Positions 18,550 to 27,843 of a DNA stretch of 64,000 bases are shown piece by piece. Under the pieces are notes generated by a model. The model made no database searches and was not told the DNA's origin. It was given only the letters and a program-made list of their open reading frames with translations. Origin of the DNA: Deltaproteobacteria bacterium. GTDB lineage: Bacteria > Myxococcota > Kuafuiibacteriia > Kuafuiibacteriales > Kuafuiibacteriaceae. Position 1 is the first letter of the stretch; each line of letters opens with the position of its first letter. Location: NCBI GenBank assembly GCA_011526105.1, contig WYAZ01000191.1:143195-207194 (forward strand), read 5' to 3'. Position numbers and translations under genes: made by a program.

Positions 18550-19209
18550 CTAGGCGCTCGCGCGGTCCTTCTTTCGCTGGCGGTAGGTCTCGAGGTCGAT
18601 GGTCTCACCCGTCTCCTCGTCCAGCTCGGGGCTTACGATGCCCTCTCGAATGGCGTAGTCGTACAGGTGCTTCTGCAGAATGCGCCGCCCCCGGAAGAGC
18701 CGGCTCATCACGGTACCGACCGGGCAACCCACGATCTCAGCGATCTCTTTATAGGAGAAATCCTGTATGTCGGCGAGAATCACCACCATCCGGAAATCGA
18801 CTGGGACTTGATCGAGCGCCTCCACCACCTCGTCCGAGAGCAGGCGGTCGAAGAAGTCGCTCTCCGGGTCTTGAACCGCCTTCACCTGCGCCGTCGAGAT
18901 GAAGCGATCGAGCATGACATCCTCGGCGGGGGCCTCGGCCAGCTCCTTCTCTTTCACCTTGCGACGGTACTTGTTGATGAAGGTGTTCGTGAGGATCTTG
19001 AACATCCAAGCCTTGATGTTGGTGCCAGGCTCGAAGCTGTCGAAGAAGCGAAACGCCTTCAAGTACGTATCTTGAACTAGATCCTCAGCATCCTTTGGGT
19101 TTCTCGTCAGCCTGAGCGCCGAGGCGAACAGCGCATCCATGTGCTCCATGCTGAGTCGCTCGAACTCCGTGCGATGATCCTGCTTGGGGGGCTTTCTAAA
19201 TCCGAACAT
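18550..19209 (-). CDS. ECF-family RNA polymerase sigma factor
   Basis: A 219-residue sigma-70 family group 4 protein. Region 2 is seen as LFASALRLTRNPKDAEDLVQ, then TYLKAFRFFDSFEPGTNIKAWMFKILTN; region 4 as FRMVVILADIQDFSYKEIAE with IVGCPVGTVMSRLFRGRRIL. It probably directs an envelope-stress regulon together with the zinc-finger anti-sigma gene just downstream. A strong ribosome-binding site (AAGGAG, 6 bases before the ATG) fixes the start. The 246-base upstream gap is shared with the divergent CAP gene. I could not define an ECF promoter there with confidence. Confidence 0.95.
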   Translation of the reverse strand: MFGFRKPPKQDHRTEFERLSMEHMDALFASALRLTRNPKDAEDLVQDTYLKAFRFFDSFEPGTNIKAWMFKILTNTFINKYRRKVKEKELAEAPAEDVMLDRFISTAQVKAVQDPESDFFDRLLSDEVVEALDQVPVDFRMVVILADIQDFSYKEIAEIVGCPVGTVMSRLFRGRRILQKHLYDYAIREGIVSPELDEETGETIDLETYRQRKKDRASA

Positions 19210-19215
19210 GGGCTA

Positions 19216-19221
19216 CTCCTT
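19216..19221 (-). promoter_or_regulatory. Ribosome-binding site of the ECF sigma gene
   Basis: On the minus strand, AAGGAG lies six bases before the ATG at 19207-19209. It is one of the few near-consensus Shine-Dalgarno sequences in this window, where many genes have weak or no such site. Confidence 0.7.
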
Positions 19222-19455
19222 CGCGAACAACCTTCTCGGTTCCTCTGTTCCCACACCAGAGCAGAAACCGTTCCAAGCTGGGCGGGCCCCCGGAACTGGG
19301 TCTTTTCGCACCCGTTGTGGTGTCGCCGACCCCTTCCGTGGTGCCGCAGTCACCTGGACGCTGCCGAATTGACCGCATCGTCTGCCATTTTTGCCACGCG
19401 CACTCGTCCATGAGACGCTCGAAGCTCCACCTTGGTTGCATGAGTTGCGACGTCA

Positions 19456-20544
19456 ATGAGTCTACCTAGGGTGATCCCCCTGGTTTTTCGGAGCTGGGTG
19501 GCCATGGCAGCCCTCTCTGCCGGATTGGGGCTGCAGCGGGCCGAGGCCGAGGACCCGCCCATGAAGGGGCTCGAGCGGGCGCTCGGGTCGCTGAACCGCG
19601 ACGAGTCCTTGAGCCGCGCCGCCCGTCGGCACCTGCGAGACCTGGCGCGCGGTACGGCCCACGCGCGGTGGTCGGCGATCCGCGGTGCCCTTCGCCACGA
19701 GGGCCTCGCCGATGCACAGGTCCTCCCCTTCGCCGCGTTCTCCTCCTCCGTGCCCGAGCTCGAGGTCTGGGCCATGCGGTATCTCGACGAGCGCATCGAG
19801 TCGCGCGGGTTCACGCACTATGGCCTCGCGCTGATCGAGGACGGCTCCAGGCGGGGCCTCGCCATCTTCTTCGCCCGACGTCTGGTGGAGTTGCCTCCGT
19901 TGCCGGTGGGGCGCCCGCCCCGCTCACTGCGCGGCGTACTCCTGACGAACGCGACTTCGGTGGAGGGCTACTTCACCCTCGCGAGCGGCGAGGTCCGGCG
20001 CGCCGAGGCCAAAAGGCAAGGTCGCAGCGTGCGTGTCTTGGCGCCCGAGGAGGGCGAAGTGCAGGCCCTCGAGATGATCGTTCATACTTCGAGGGGGCCC
20101 GAGGTGGCCGCGCAGGTCACGTACCACCCAGCACCACGACCGTCCGGACTCCGCGTCGTGGATCTTCCCTCGATGCGGCGAGCCATCACCGAGCTGCGGC
20201 GTCAGCAGGATGCCCCGGCGCTCGAGCCATCCAAGGCACTGGCCGAAGCCGCCGCCGAGCACGCCCGGTGGGTCTGCGAACACAGGCTCGCCGTCCACTT
20301 GCGACCCGACGGCGTGGGTCCGGTCGAGCGCGCACGAGCGGTGGGGTACAAAGGTGAGGTTCTCGAGAACATCGCGATCGCGAGCTCCCTCGAGGAGGCG
20401 CACCAGAACCTGCTCGACAGTCCGAGCCACCGCATGAACCTGCTCGCGGCCGAAGCCAAGCTGCTCGGCCTGGGGGCGGCGGAGCGGACCCTCCCCGGGG
20501 GCCCCATGAGCTGCCTCGTTCAGCTCTTCGGCGTGGCGCCGTAG
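19456..20544 (+). CDS. Secreted CAP/SCP-domain protein
   Basis: A 362-residue protein from ATG 19456 with a signal peptide (VFRSWVAMAALSAGLGLQRA). The middle ~200 residues are unassigned. Residues ~240-362 form a CAP (SCP/PR-1) domain: ITELRRQQDAPALEPSKAL, then AAAEHARWVCEH with the first His, GYKGEVLENIAIASS, and SPSHRMNLLAAEAKLLGLG. Bacterial CAP proteins are secreted and mostly of unknown activity. The gene is divergent from the ECF sigma gene, so it could belong to its regulon; that is only positional inference. Confidence 0.82.
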   Translation: MSLPRVIPLVFRSWVAMAALSAGLGLQRAEAEDPPMKGLERALGSLNRDESLSRAARRHLRDLARGTAHARWSAIRGALRHEGLADAQVLPFAAFSSSVPELEVWAMRYLDERIESRGFTHYGLALIEDGSRRGLAIFFARRLVELPPLPVGRPPRSLRGVLLTNATSVEGYFTLASGEVRRAEAKRQGRSVRVLAPEEGEVQALEMIVHTSRGPEVAAQVTYHPAPRPSGLRVVDLPSMRRAITELRRQQDAPALEPSKALAEAAAEHARWVCEHRLAVHLRPDGVGPVERARAVGYKGEVLENIAIASSLEEAHQNLLDSPSHRMNLLAAEAKLLGLGAAERTLPGGPMSCLVQLFGVAP

Positions 20545-20553
20545 AGCGCTCGC

Positions 20554-21249
20554 TCAAAGCGGCTTGTACGAGACGAAGAGCGCGTCCGAGAGGACGTTGC
20601 AGAAGCCGTGATAGAGCACCGGTGTCACCAGGCTGTTCGTTCTCGTTCGAAGCAGACCGAAGAGGAGCGCGGGAAAGAACGGCCCGAGGCGATCGAAGCG
20701 GTACTCGCCCGCGAAGTGCCCCAGCGCAAAGACCGCGGACGAGAGAATGATGGCGAGTCCAAAGGGCGTGCCGAAGAGCTTTCGCTTCGCCGGCCAGAGA
20801 GCCTCCATCCGGCGCTGCAGATAGCCCCGAAAGAAGAGCTCCTCCGGGAGCGCCACCAGGAACACCTGCGTCAGGAGCTTGAATCCGATGCCGTTCGGCC
20901 AGCGCGGCCAGAGCATTCGATGGCCCACCGTGGTCTGCCACAGATGATGCATGAGGGCGAAGGGCACGACGGTGAGCAGACACAAACCGAGCAACAAGAG
21001 CAGGTCGCGACGCAGATCTCCCTTCACGAGGCCGAGCGACTCGTAGCTCAGCCCCGGCCGACGCCCGATGAGAAGGATGGGCACATAGAGCTGCGCCGCG
21101 GCCGCCACTGTGAACGCGTGACTACCGAAGAACGGCACCGCGCGTCCCAAGTGCTTCACGACCGTAAAGAGAAGCAGGATCCCCAAGCTCGCGTAGGCGA
21201 CCTCGTGGAGCAGCTTCTTCCGACCGCCTCCGTCGCCTTCAGGGGCCAA
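20554..21249 (-). CDS. CPBP-family intramembrane metalloprotease
   Basis: A 231-residue multi-span membrane protein with the three CPBP (Abi/Rce1-like) motifs: the EExxxR box in LPEELFFRGYLQ, then FALGHF, then LYHGFCN. These Glu and His residues coordinate metal in Rce1-type proteases. I chose a TTG start at 21249 because GGAG lies six bases before it; longer frames run into the neighbouring gene. It overlaps the 3' end of the trypsin-fold gene by 11 bases, so the two are coupled. The substrate is unknown. Confidence 0.82.
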   Translation of the reverse strand: MAPEGDGGGRKKLLHEVAYASLGILLLFTVVKHLGRAVPFFGSHAFTVAAAAQLYVPILLIGRRPGLSYESLGLVKGDLRRDLLLLLGLCLLTVVPFALMHHLWQTTVGHRMLWPRWPNGIGFKLLTQVFLVALPEELFFRGYLQRRMEALWPAKRKLFGTPFGLAIILSSAVFALGHFAGEYRFDRLGPFFPALLFGLLRTRTNSLVTPVLYHGFCNVLSDALFVSYKPL

Positions 21250-21847
21250 GCACCACTCCGCGCAGAAACGGGATGATACCGTCGAAGGGCACCACGACGG
21301 ACGAGCGCCGACCGCCGCGCGTGACCACTCCGAGGACTTCGCCCTGGATCGAGAGGACCGGGCCGCCCGGATCACCGGGCGCGGCCACGCTGAGCACACC
21401 CGCCTTCGTGCGACGCTGGACGACGCCTGCAAAGGGCTCGGGTCCACGTTCCCCGGCTCGGATGATCACCACCCAGCTCTCGGGAAGGAGGGACGACGTG
21501 GCCGCAACCGGCAAGGGAGGAGGTCGCGAGTCGCGACCCGCCGAACGCAGCCGGCCCACCGCGAGCCCCGTCGCCTCATCGTGTCCCAGAAGATCCAAGC
21601 CTCGCCGCTGTCCGTCGAAGAGCACCCCCTCGAGGTAGCCTTTGGGAGGGCTCTTGGCGAAGAAGACCACCTCCCCCTCCGCGCCCACCACGAAGCCGCT
21701 TGAAGATCGACTCTCGCCCTCCGTCCAAGTCACCCAAACCATGGACGCTCTCGAATTTAGGAAGACCTCCCCGTACACCGACGGACCTTGGCCTGGCAGG
21801 GCCAACACTGTGAGGCCAGTCATGATCTCGAGACCGCCCAGGATCAT
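21239..21847 (-). CDS. Trypsin-fold protein lacking the catalytic residues
   Basis: A 202-residue protein (ATG 21845-21847) with the outline of a HtrA-like S1C domain. It has SSSGFVVGAEGEVVFFAK in place of the usual SGFVI..G.ILTNxHV, HDEATGLAVGRL in place of D..DLAVL, and GDPGGPVLSIQGEVLGVVT in place of GNSGGPL. The catalytic Ser position is Pro160, and no His is visible in the first motif. It is therefore probably inactive. A short hydrophobic N-terminus (IMTGLTVLALPG) may target it to the envelope. It is coupled to the CPBP protease and starts 25 bases from a divergent gene. An ATG at 21823 is an alternative start. Confidence 0.65.
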   Translation of the reverse strand: MILGGLEIMTGLTVLALPGQGPSVYGEVFLNSRASMVWVTWTEGESRSSSGFVVGAEGEVVFFAKSPPKGYLEGVLFDGQRRGLDLLGHDEATGLAVGRLRSAGRDSRPPPLPVAATSSLLPESWVVIIRAGERGPEPFAGVVQRRTKAGVLSVAAPGDPGGPVLSIQGEVLGVVTRGGRRSSVVVPFDGIIPFLRGVVLGP

Positions 21848-21872
21848 TTCGGAAGCATATACTCGTTCCGGG

Positions 21873-22847
21873 ATGAGCGCGCTCGCTTCCGTGTTCGCTG
21901 CCGCTTGGCTCCTCGCCGCCCCACCGGCCGGAGCCGCTCCTTCTGCGCCCATGACCGGGGCCGGCCCGCTGAAGCTCGCTCCGGCCGCCCCGAGGGTTCT
22001 GATCCGACCCGAGCGCACCCCCAAACACCCGGCGCCGGTGCGGACCACGAAGGCACCACCCCCGAAGCCCGCCGAACCCCCGTGCGAGGGCGTGCGTCCG
22101 GAGGGACTCGAGCTGCCGTTCCGTCCGGGGGAAGAGCTCTCCTACGACATCCTGATCGCAGGCCTCTACGTCGGACGCATGGAGACCAAAGTCGGCCGGC
22201 CCAGAACCGTTGGAGGCCAGAGCGTCGTGAGCCTGTTCGGTCGCGCCTTCTCGAGCGTCGTGGTCTCGGGGCTCCAGAAGTTCGAGGGCCGTTACATGGC
22301 GCTCTCGGATCCGAAGACGCTGCGCCCCTACGGAGTCAAGGTCGAGTCCACCTATGGTCGTGACCCGCGCCGAGAGACGGCGCGCTTCTTCGAGGCTCAG
22401 CGAGGTGTCGAGACGGACTTCTTGCACATGGGCCGCGAGGGACGCTACCGCTACGAACGCGACTCGCAGCTGTACGACGCGCTCAGCGTCCTCTTCTTGG
22501 CGCGGAGCCTGCCGCTGCGAGAAGGCTATAGCGCGTGCCAAGAGGTCTACTCCACGCGCCGCCTCTGGCGCATGGAAGCGAAGGTCGAAAAGCCGAGCAC
22601 GATGAACACGCCGGCGGGAGAGCGGCCCGTCGACGTCATCTCGATGCGCATCATACGGATGGTGGATGAGAAGCAACACGGCCTCTTGCCCGAACTCATC
22701 GTCGATGGAGAGGTGTGGCTGTCGAAGGATCGCACCCGCACCCCCATGGCCTTCGAGCTGCGCTCTCGGCTCGGTAACGCGCGCGGCGAGCTCCGAAGAT
22801 GGGTGATCGAGGGTGATAGCCACGACCCGGAGTGGGCTTCATTCTGA
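21873..22847 (+). CDS. DUF3108-type periplasmic protein
   Basis: A 324-residue protein with a clear signal peptide (MSALASVFAAAWLLAAPPAGA) and a Pro-rich linker. The DUF3108 core starts LPFRPGEELSYDILIAGLYVG and continues with a segment rich in RYEYxRD-like repeats. The family is widespread in Gram-negative bacteria and its function is not established. A TATACT box ends nine bases before the ATG and no Shine-Dalgarno sequence is seen. The last nine bases overlap the end of the convergent PAP2 gene. Confidence 0.75.
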   Translation: MSALASVFAAAWLLAAPPAGAAPSAPMTGAGPLKLAPAAPRVLIRPERTPKHPAPVRTTKAPPPKPAEPPCEGVRPEGLELPFRPGEELSYDILIAGLYVGRMETKVGRPRTVGGQSVVSLFGRAFSSVVVSGLQKFEGRYMALSDPKTLRPYGVKVESTYGRDPRRETARFFEAQRGVETDFLHMGREGRYRYERDSQLYDALSVLFLARSLPLREGYSACQEVYSTRRLWRMEAKVEKPSTMNTPAGERPVDVISMRIIRMVDEKQHGLLPELIVDGEVWLSKDRTRTPMAFELRSRLGNARGELRRWVIEGDSHDPEWASF

Positions 22848-23384
22848 GGTGGGCTTCGCGGCCGGGAGGAAGCGTCGTTCGAGCCTGAGCCCGATGAGAC
22901 CCACGAAGGCTCCAAGCAGCGCTCCCGCGAGCGCACCCGCCGTCACATCGGACGGGAAGTGCACGCCGAGCACGATTCGAGATCCAGACACCAGCACCGC
23001 CACGGGTGCGAGTACGAACAGCGCGCGAGGCCAAAAAAGGCCGCCCGTGACCGCGAGAGCAAAGGCGTTTGTGGCGTGTCCCGAGGGGAAGCTCCGACCG
23101 GTGCCGCATCCATCCGGGGTGTGCAAGTCCTTTCGAATGTGACAGGGACGATCGCGATCGAAGATCGGCTTGGCCACTCGGCTCACCACCAAGTCGCCGA
23201 GCCCAAAGACGAAGAGCAGCGAGGCCACCATCAGCGGACGACGGCGCTGGAGCGCCACCGCCGACAGAGGCACCAGCGCGAGCACCGGCACCCAGTACGA
23301 AGACAAGAAACTCGCGAAGGAAGCCCCGAGGGGCCCGGCCGCCCATCGGTTGAGCGCAAAGAGAAGCGCCCAATCCGTCTCCAT
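22839..23384 (-). CDS. PAP2-family membrane phosphatase
   Basis: A 181-residue membrane protein of the type 2 phosphatidic acid phosphatase superfamily. The three phosphatase boxes are KPIFDRDRPCH, FPSGHATNAF and SRIVLGVHFPSDV, which supply the Lys/Arg, His and His-Asp catalytic residues. Five to six hydrophobic segments are visible. Substrates in the family include undecaprenyl pyrophosphate, phosphatidic acid and phosphatidylglycerophosphate; which applies here is not determinable. The ATG shares one base with the hemF stop (TGATG), so it is translated by coupling to hemF. Confidence 0.88.
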   Translation of the reverse strand: METDWALLFALNRWAAGPLGASFASFLSSYWVPVLALVPLSAVALQRRRPLMVASLLFVFGLGDLVVSRVAKPIFDRDRPCHIRKDLHTPDGCGTGRSFPSGHATNAFALAVTGGLFWPRALFVLAPVAVLVSGSRIVLGVHFPSDVTAGALAGALLGAFVGLIGLRLERRFLPAAKPTSE

Positions 23385-24307
23385 CAGTCGACCCACCCAC
23401 GCGGCGTGCGAAGGACCTCGAGCAGCTCGGCCTCCTTGCTCCCTGCCTCGGGCTCGTAGCCGTAGGTCCACTTCACCGGGCTTGGAAGGCTGACGAGGAT
23501 CGACTCGACACGGCCGTCGGTCTTGAGCCCGAAGGTCGTGCCGCGATCGTAGACGAGGTTGAACTCGACGTAGCGGCCGCGCCGATGGAGCTGCCAGTCG
23601 CGTTCGGCTTCCGAGAAGTTCACGTTCTTGCGGCGCTCGAGAATCGGCACGTAGGCATCCAAGAAGGAGCCGCCCGCGTCCTTGACGAAGCGCTCGACGT
23701 GCTCGAGGTCCGCCGCCTTGCCGCCGAGTTCGGGCGCATCGATGCCGAGGTAGTCGAAGAAGATGCCGCCCACACCGCGCGCTTCCTTGCGATGCGGGAT
23801 GTAGAAGTACTCGTCACACCACTTCTTGAGCCCGCCATACGAGGCCACCTCGCTCCGATCGCACACGTCCTTCCACACCTGATGGAAGTGCCGAGCGTCC
23901 TCGGGATAGAGCACGTGCGGAGTGAGATCCGCGCCGCCGCCAAACCACGCCACGCTGTCCCCCGCCTTGCCTTTCTCGAGGTACCGAAAGTTCGCGTGCA
24001 CCGTGGGCGCGTGAGGATTTCTCGGGTGAAGGATGAGGCTGATGCCGGTGGCCATGAACTCGCGTCCGCGGCCGGGAAACTGCTGGGCGAAGGCCTCGCT
24101 CATCTCTCCAGTGACGAAGGAGACCATCACGCCCCCCTTCTCGATCACGTGACCGTCCTGGAGCACCTTCGATCGCCCGCCCCCGCCGGCCGGGCGATCC
24201 CATGTGTCGGTTTGAAACGGACGCCCGTCGATGGTCGCGACCGTCTCGGTGATCTTGTCCTGCAGATCGAGGAAGAACTGGTGCGCGCGTTCGGCTCGGG
24301 TGCTCAT
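23384..24307 (-). CDS. hemF: Oxygen-dependent coproporphyrinogen III oxidase
   Basis: This enzyme decarboxylates coproporphyrinogen III to protoporphyrinogen IX in haem synthesis and uses O2. It has 307 residues from ATG 24305-24307, as in E. coli HemF. Signature segments include GVMVSFVTGEMSEAFAQQFP-like N-terminus, NPHAPTVHANFRYLE, WFGGGADLTPHVLYPEDA, GVGGIFFDYL and GRYVEFNLVYDRGTTFGL. It is coupled to the PAP2 gene downstream and divergent from the large lipase lipoprotein gene. Its presence argues for an aerobic or facultative host. Confidence 0.97.
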   Translation of the reverse strand: MSTRAERAHQFFLDLQDKITETVATIDGRPFQTDTWDRPAGGGGRSKVLQDGHVIEKGGVMVSFVTGEMSEAFAQQFPGRGREFMATGISLILHPRNPHAPTVHANFRYLEKGKAGDSVAWFGGGADLTPHVLYPEDARHFHQVWKDVCDRSEVASYGGLKKWCDEYFYIPHRKEARGVGGIFFDYLGIDAPELGGKAADLEHVERFVKDAGGSFLDAYVPILERRKNVNFSEAERDWQLHRRGRYVEFNLVYDRGTTFGLKTDGRVESILVSLPSPVKWTYGYEPEAGSKEAELLEVLRTPRGWVD

Positions 24308-24475
24308 CGGGCCGGAGTATCGACCCCACCGCCCTCCGGTTCCAGCCGGAGCCGAGATCAGGGAGAATCCCCAAAAAAAGGCTATCCCTTCCATTTGTTT
24401 CGTGTTAACTCGCGCCTGATTCACCGGCCCGGCGAGCGGACGAAACCGCGGAGCCCGGCAGAAAGAGGGAGGAAG

Positions 24476-27400
24476 ATGCGCGAGCTCGGAACCAATAAGC
24501 TGCACATTGTCCTGGGATTGGCGACCAGCCTGGTCGCGAATGCATTCATCAGCGGCTGCGGCAAGGATCTCAACATCGACCCGCCGGTCAGCTTGGACGA
24601 CTACGTCATTGCTCAGTTCGACCCGAGCAACCCCATCCCTGTGTTCAATCTGGTCACCACGCCCACCGCGCTGGTCCAGAACCCAGACGGCACCCTGAAC
24701 GTCCCCCTCGCCGAGTGCGAGGCCGGCACGGTGAAGCAATGCGCACAGTTCGCCGGCGGCTGGGCCCCGAACTCGCCCATCACGTTCTTCTTCTCCGGCC
24801 AGGTGGATCCGAACTCGGTCGCCGGAGGCCTCAAGTTCTTGAAGCTCTCGACCGCCGGCGGCGCCCCCACGCCCGTCGAGTTCACGGTCCTGGCCTCGAA
24901 CCAGGCACGGCCCCCACCCCCTGAGGCCTGCAAGACCCAGTTCAACTACGAAGACGGTCAGGTGCCTCCGGGCGTTCAAGTGGTCATCCAGCCCGCGACC
25001 CCGCTCGATCCGGCCACCCCGTACGTGGTCCTCGTCGAGAGCTACGACGGCGGCGGACTTCAGGCCCTCGAAGCGCCCAACCCGGTCGTGCAGCCCAGTG
25101 CGCTCTTCTACATCATGAACAAGCCGCGCGAGAACGCGCCGGTCTGTCTGTTCGCTGCCGACGGCACGCTCGCGGACCCCCGCGCCGAGTGCAACACCCC
25201 CGGCGTCGACCCCTCCACCGTGATCGTGGACCCGCTGCTCCGCAGCCAGGTGCAGACCGCGGTGATCAACGCGCTCCCCGGTGAGCCGAAGCCGAAGGTC
25301 TGGGGTACTCTGACCGACGAAGAGAAGGTTCAAGTCAACGCGGCGGTTGCGGGCCAGGTCCCCACGCTCGCTCGCCTCTACGGCTACTTCGATCTCATGA
25401 TCAACGGGCTCGCCAATGCGGGGGCCATCGACCGCAGCAAGCTCGTCTTCGGCACGCTCTGGACGACCGAGAACCTCCCGGCGGCCAACCTCGTGTTCGA
25501 CCCCGCCAACAGCGAAGTCCCCTTCCCCAACGTCCCGCTGCTCACCGTCGAAGACCAGGCCACCACCACCGGCTTGCGCGTCAATCTGCCGGTGCCCGCG
25601 GATCCCGGCATCCAGCAGCTGCTCGTTCAGAACTTGAACGGCCTGGATGGCTTCTCGCTCTTCGGCTCCCATACTTTGTCGGTGCAGGGCAGCCTCGACA
25701 TGACCAGCTTGGCCGACTCGCTGCTCGTGTATGAGCTGGACGCCACCGGCGCCCCCGTGGGCGACCGCATCACCTTCACTGCGACCGTGGCCCCCACCGC
25801 GGTGGCCGGGCGCGGGCAGCTCCGCATGCGCCCTGCCACGCCGCTCAAGCAGGCCACGCGCTACGCCATCGGCATCACCAAGAGGGTCAAGGCCGCCAAC
25901 GGTGGTTCCGTCGGCATCGCCCCCACCTACAACCTGCTCAAGGACCCAAACCCCGTCTACGCGGAGGGCAAGGCGCGGGACTCGATCGTCCCCATTCTGC
26001 AGTGCTCGACCGTGCCGGTGACCGGAATGCTCGCCACCCCCGAGCAGGTGAACGGCAGCGCGGACGCCCTCGAGAACCAGCTCAACCGGGCGCGATGGCA
26101 GCCGGCCTTCCAGGCCTTCGAGCGCTTGCCCACCCCGATCTCGAGGACCGAGATGCTCATCGCTTGGACCTACGTCACTCAGAACGTGACCAACGCGGTG
26201 GACATCGCCAGCGGCGCGCTCAGTGAAGCGGGCTGGGAGCAGCTGCTCGCCCCCAACAACATCGCGCGTCTCGCGCCCGTGGACTTGAATGGTCCGAACC
26301 CCGGGGTGTCCATCGTGGGCACCGCCTCGGTCACGGCCTTCTTGCAGGTGGTCGAGCGGTTCTGCATCGGCCTGCTCTGCCAGACCGGCAGCATCGGGGA
26401 TGCTGCGGCCTGCACCACCGCGACCGCGTGCCTGGCGGGCACCGAGACCGACCCGCAGACCTGCTCGGACGCTCGCGCCGCCGTTGAAGCCGACACCTTC
26501 TGCACTGTGGCCAAGACCCTCTTGACCAGCAACGTGCGCGAGATTCGCCGCTATGATGCCGCCACCTATCGCGTCACCAGCGGCAATCCGCTGAACCCCA
26601 CGCAAGGTGCCTTCGATCCTGCGCGCTTCATGCAGCCGGTGGTTCGCAAGGCTCCGGTCTGGGTCATCCTGCCCGCCGCCGCAGAGCCCAACACCGGCTA
26701 CCCGGTGACCATCTTCCAGCACGGCATCACTCGCGAGAAGGAAGACGGCTTCTTCATCGCGAACAGCCTGGCCGGCGCGGGTCAGGCCACGGTGCTGATG
26801 GACGGCATCTGGCACGGGGAGCGAGTCTCCGACCTCGTCGACAACACCACCGGCGCGCCCTGCAATAACGCCTCGGGGCTACCCGGGATCGACCCCGATC
26901 TCGTCGACTGCAACAAGACCACGAACACGTGCACCGCTCGTACGGGCGGCGAAGTTTGCGACGGCATCCCGGACCCTTCGGGCACCGGCGCCATCGCGGT
27001 GAGTCCGTTCACCATTCGCGACGGCCTGCGCCAAGCGACCATCGATCACCTCACCTTGATTCGTGCCATCCGCGCAGAGCGCACCGAGCTCTCCGACCTG
27101 GATCCGGACTTGATCAGCTACGCGGGTCAGTCCCTCGGCGCCATCATGGGCGGAAACCTTCTGCCCTACGTGCCGGACTTGAACGCAGCGGCGCTCAACG
27201 TAGGTGGTGGCAGCATCGTGAACCTCCTGTTCCTCAACCCCCCGTTCGCCAGCCGCTTGAACCCGGCGTTGGTGAGCGCGGGCGTCTGTGAACTGATTGA
27301 CGCTGCGAACCCCGGCCGCGGCTGCCAGCCCACGGCGGCATATCTGCAGTTCCTCTCGGTGGTCGGCTGGGTCGTCGAGCCGGGTGACCCGCTCACCACC

Positions 27401-27826
27401 AGCATCGGCGTCCGGGACTCGCGGCCCGTGCTCGGCATGCCCAGCATGAGCATCCCCGCCTTCGGCAACGACCGAATCCTGATGCAGATGGCCATCCCAG
27501 ACGGCGTCGTCCCCAATGCCACCACCAAGGCGATGGGCGGCGTGTACGGGTTCGACTTCCGTGACAACTCGGCCACCTCACACTTCCAGACCTACAACGT
27601 GGGCGGCACCGACTGCCACGGCTTCCTGCTCCTGCCCAACCCCGCCGTTTGTGGCGTGGCCGGGCCGGGCACGCAGAGCGCGTTCAATAACTCGCTCTGC
27701 GCCACGTTGGGCGCGCAGCGGCAGGCCGCCGGCTTCATCGCCAGCGGCGGAAACGCAGTCCCGGGCCGGGTGTTCGACCCGGTTCCAGGTGTTCTCAACT
27801 GCCCAACCGATTTCCCCATTCAGTGA
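24476..27826 (+). CDS. Large lipase lipoprotein, VolA-like
   Basis: A 1116-residue lipoprotein from ATG 24476, preceded by a strong purine-rich site. The signal ends FISGC, with Cys28 the lipidation site. The N-terminal ~400 residues carry Ig-like segments (ITFFFSGQVDPNSVAGGLKF) as in the bacterial virulence-factor lipase N-domain. The C-terminal alpha/beta-hydrolase part shows VTIFQHGITREKEDG (oxyanion strand), the nucleophile Ser886 in YAGQSLGAIMG, and candidate Asp and His in PDGVVPN and TDCHGF. Two Cys-rich inserts (around 26370-26510 and 26860-26960) interrupt it. fadL follows at 17 bases. Vibrio VolA, a surface lysophospholipase, is also encoded beside FadL, so the same role is inferred here. 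Confidence 0.8.
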   Translation: MRELGTNKLHIVLGLATSLVANAFISGCGKDLNIDPPVSLDDYVIAQFDPSNPIPVFNLVTTPTALVQNPDGTLNVPLAECEAGTVKQCAQFAGGWAPNSPITFFFSGQVDPNSVAGGLKFLKLSTAGGAPTPVEFTVLASNQARPPPPEACKTQFNYEDGQVPPGVQVVIQPATPLDPATPYVVLVESYDGGGLQALEAPNPVVQPSALFYIMNKPRENAPVCLFAADGTLADPRAECNTPGVDPSTVIVDPLLRSQVQTAVINALPGEPKPKVWGTLTDEEKVQVNAAVAGQVPTLARLYGYFDLMINGLANAGAIDRSKLVFGTLWTTENLPAANLVFDPANSEVPFPNVPLLTVEDQATTTGLRVNLPVPADPGIQQLLVQNLNGLDGFSLFGSHTLSVQGSLDMTSLADSLLVYELDATGAPVGDRITFTATVAPTAVAGRGQLRMRPATPLKQATRYAIGITKRVKAANGGSVGIAPTYNLLKDPNPVYAEGKARDSIVPILQCSTVPVTGMLATPEQVNGSADALENQLNRARWQPAFQAFERLPTPISRTEMLIAWTYVTQNVTNAVDIASGALSEAGWEQLLAPNNIARLAPVDLNGPNPGVSIVGTASVTAFLQVVERFCIGLLCQTGSIGDAAACTTATACLAGTETDPQTCSDARAAVEADTFCTVAKTLLTSNVREIRRYDAATYRVTSGNPLNPTQGAFDPARFMQPVVRKAPVWVILPAAAEPNTGYPVTIFQHGITREKEDGFFIANSLAGAGQATVLMDGIWHGERVSDLVDNTTGAPCNNASGLPGIDPDLVDCNKTTNTCTARTGGEVCDGIPDPSGTGAIAVSPFTIRDGLRQATIDHLTLIRAIRAERTELSDLDPDLISYAGQSLGAIMGGNLLPYVPDLNAAALNVGGGSIVNLLFLNPPFASRLNPALVSAGVCELIDAANPGRGCQPTAAYLQFLSVVGWVVEPGDPLTTSIGVRDSRPVLGMPSMSIPAFGNDRILMQMAIPDGVVPNATTKAMGGVYGFDFRDNSATSHFQTYNVGGTDCHGFLLLPNPAVCGVAGPGTQSAFNNSLCATLGAQRQAAGFIASGGNAVPGRVFDPVPGVLNCPTDFPIQ

Positions 27827-27843
27827 ACGCGGAGGATTGAGCC

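Noticed and set aside
23384..26815. A long minus-strand open frame continuing hemF backwards across the lipase gene
   Set aside because: HemF similarity starts only at the ATG at 24307. Upstream sequence is the antisense of the lipase gene, which has a clear lipoprotein signal and lipase motif.
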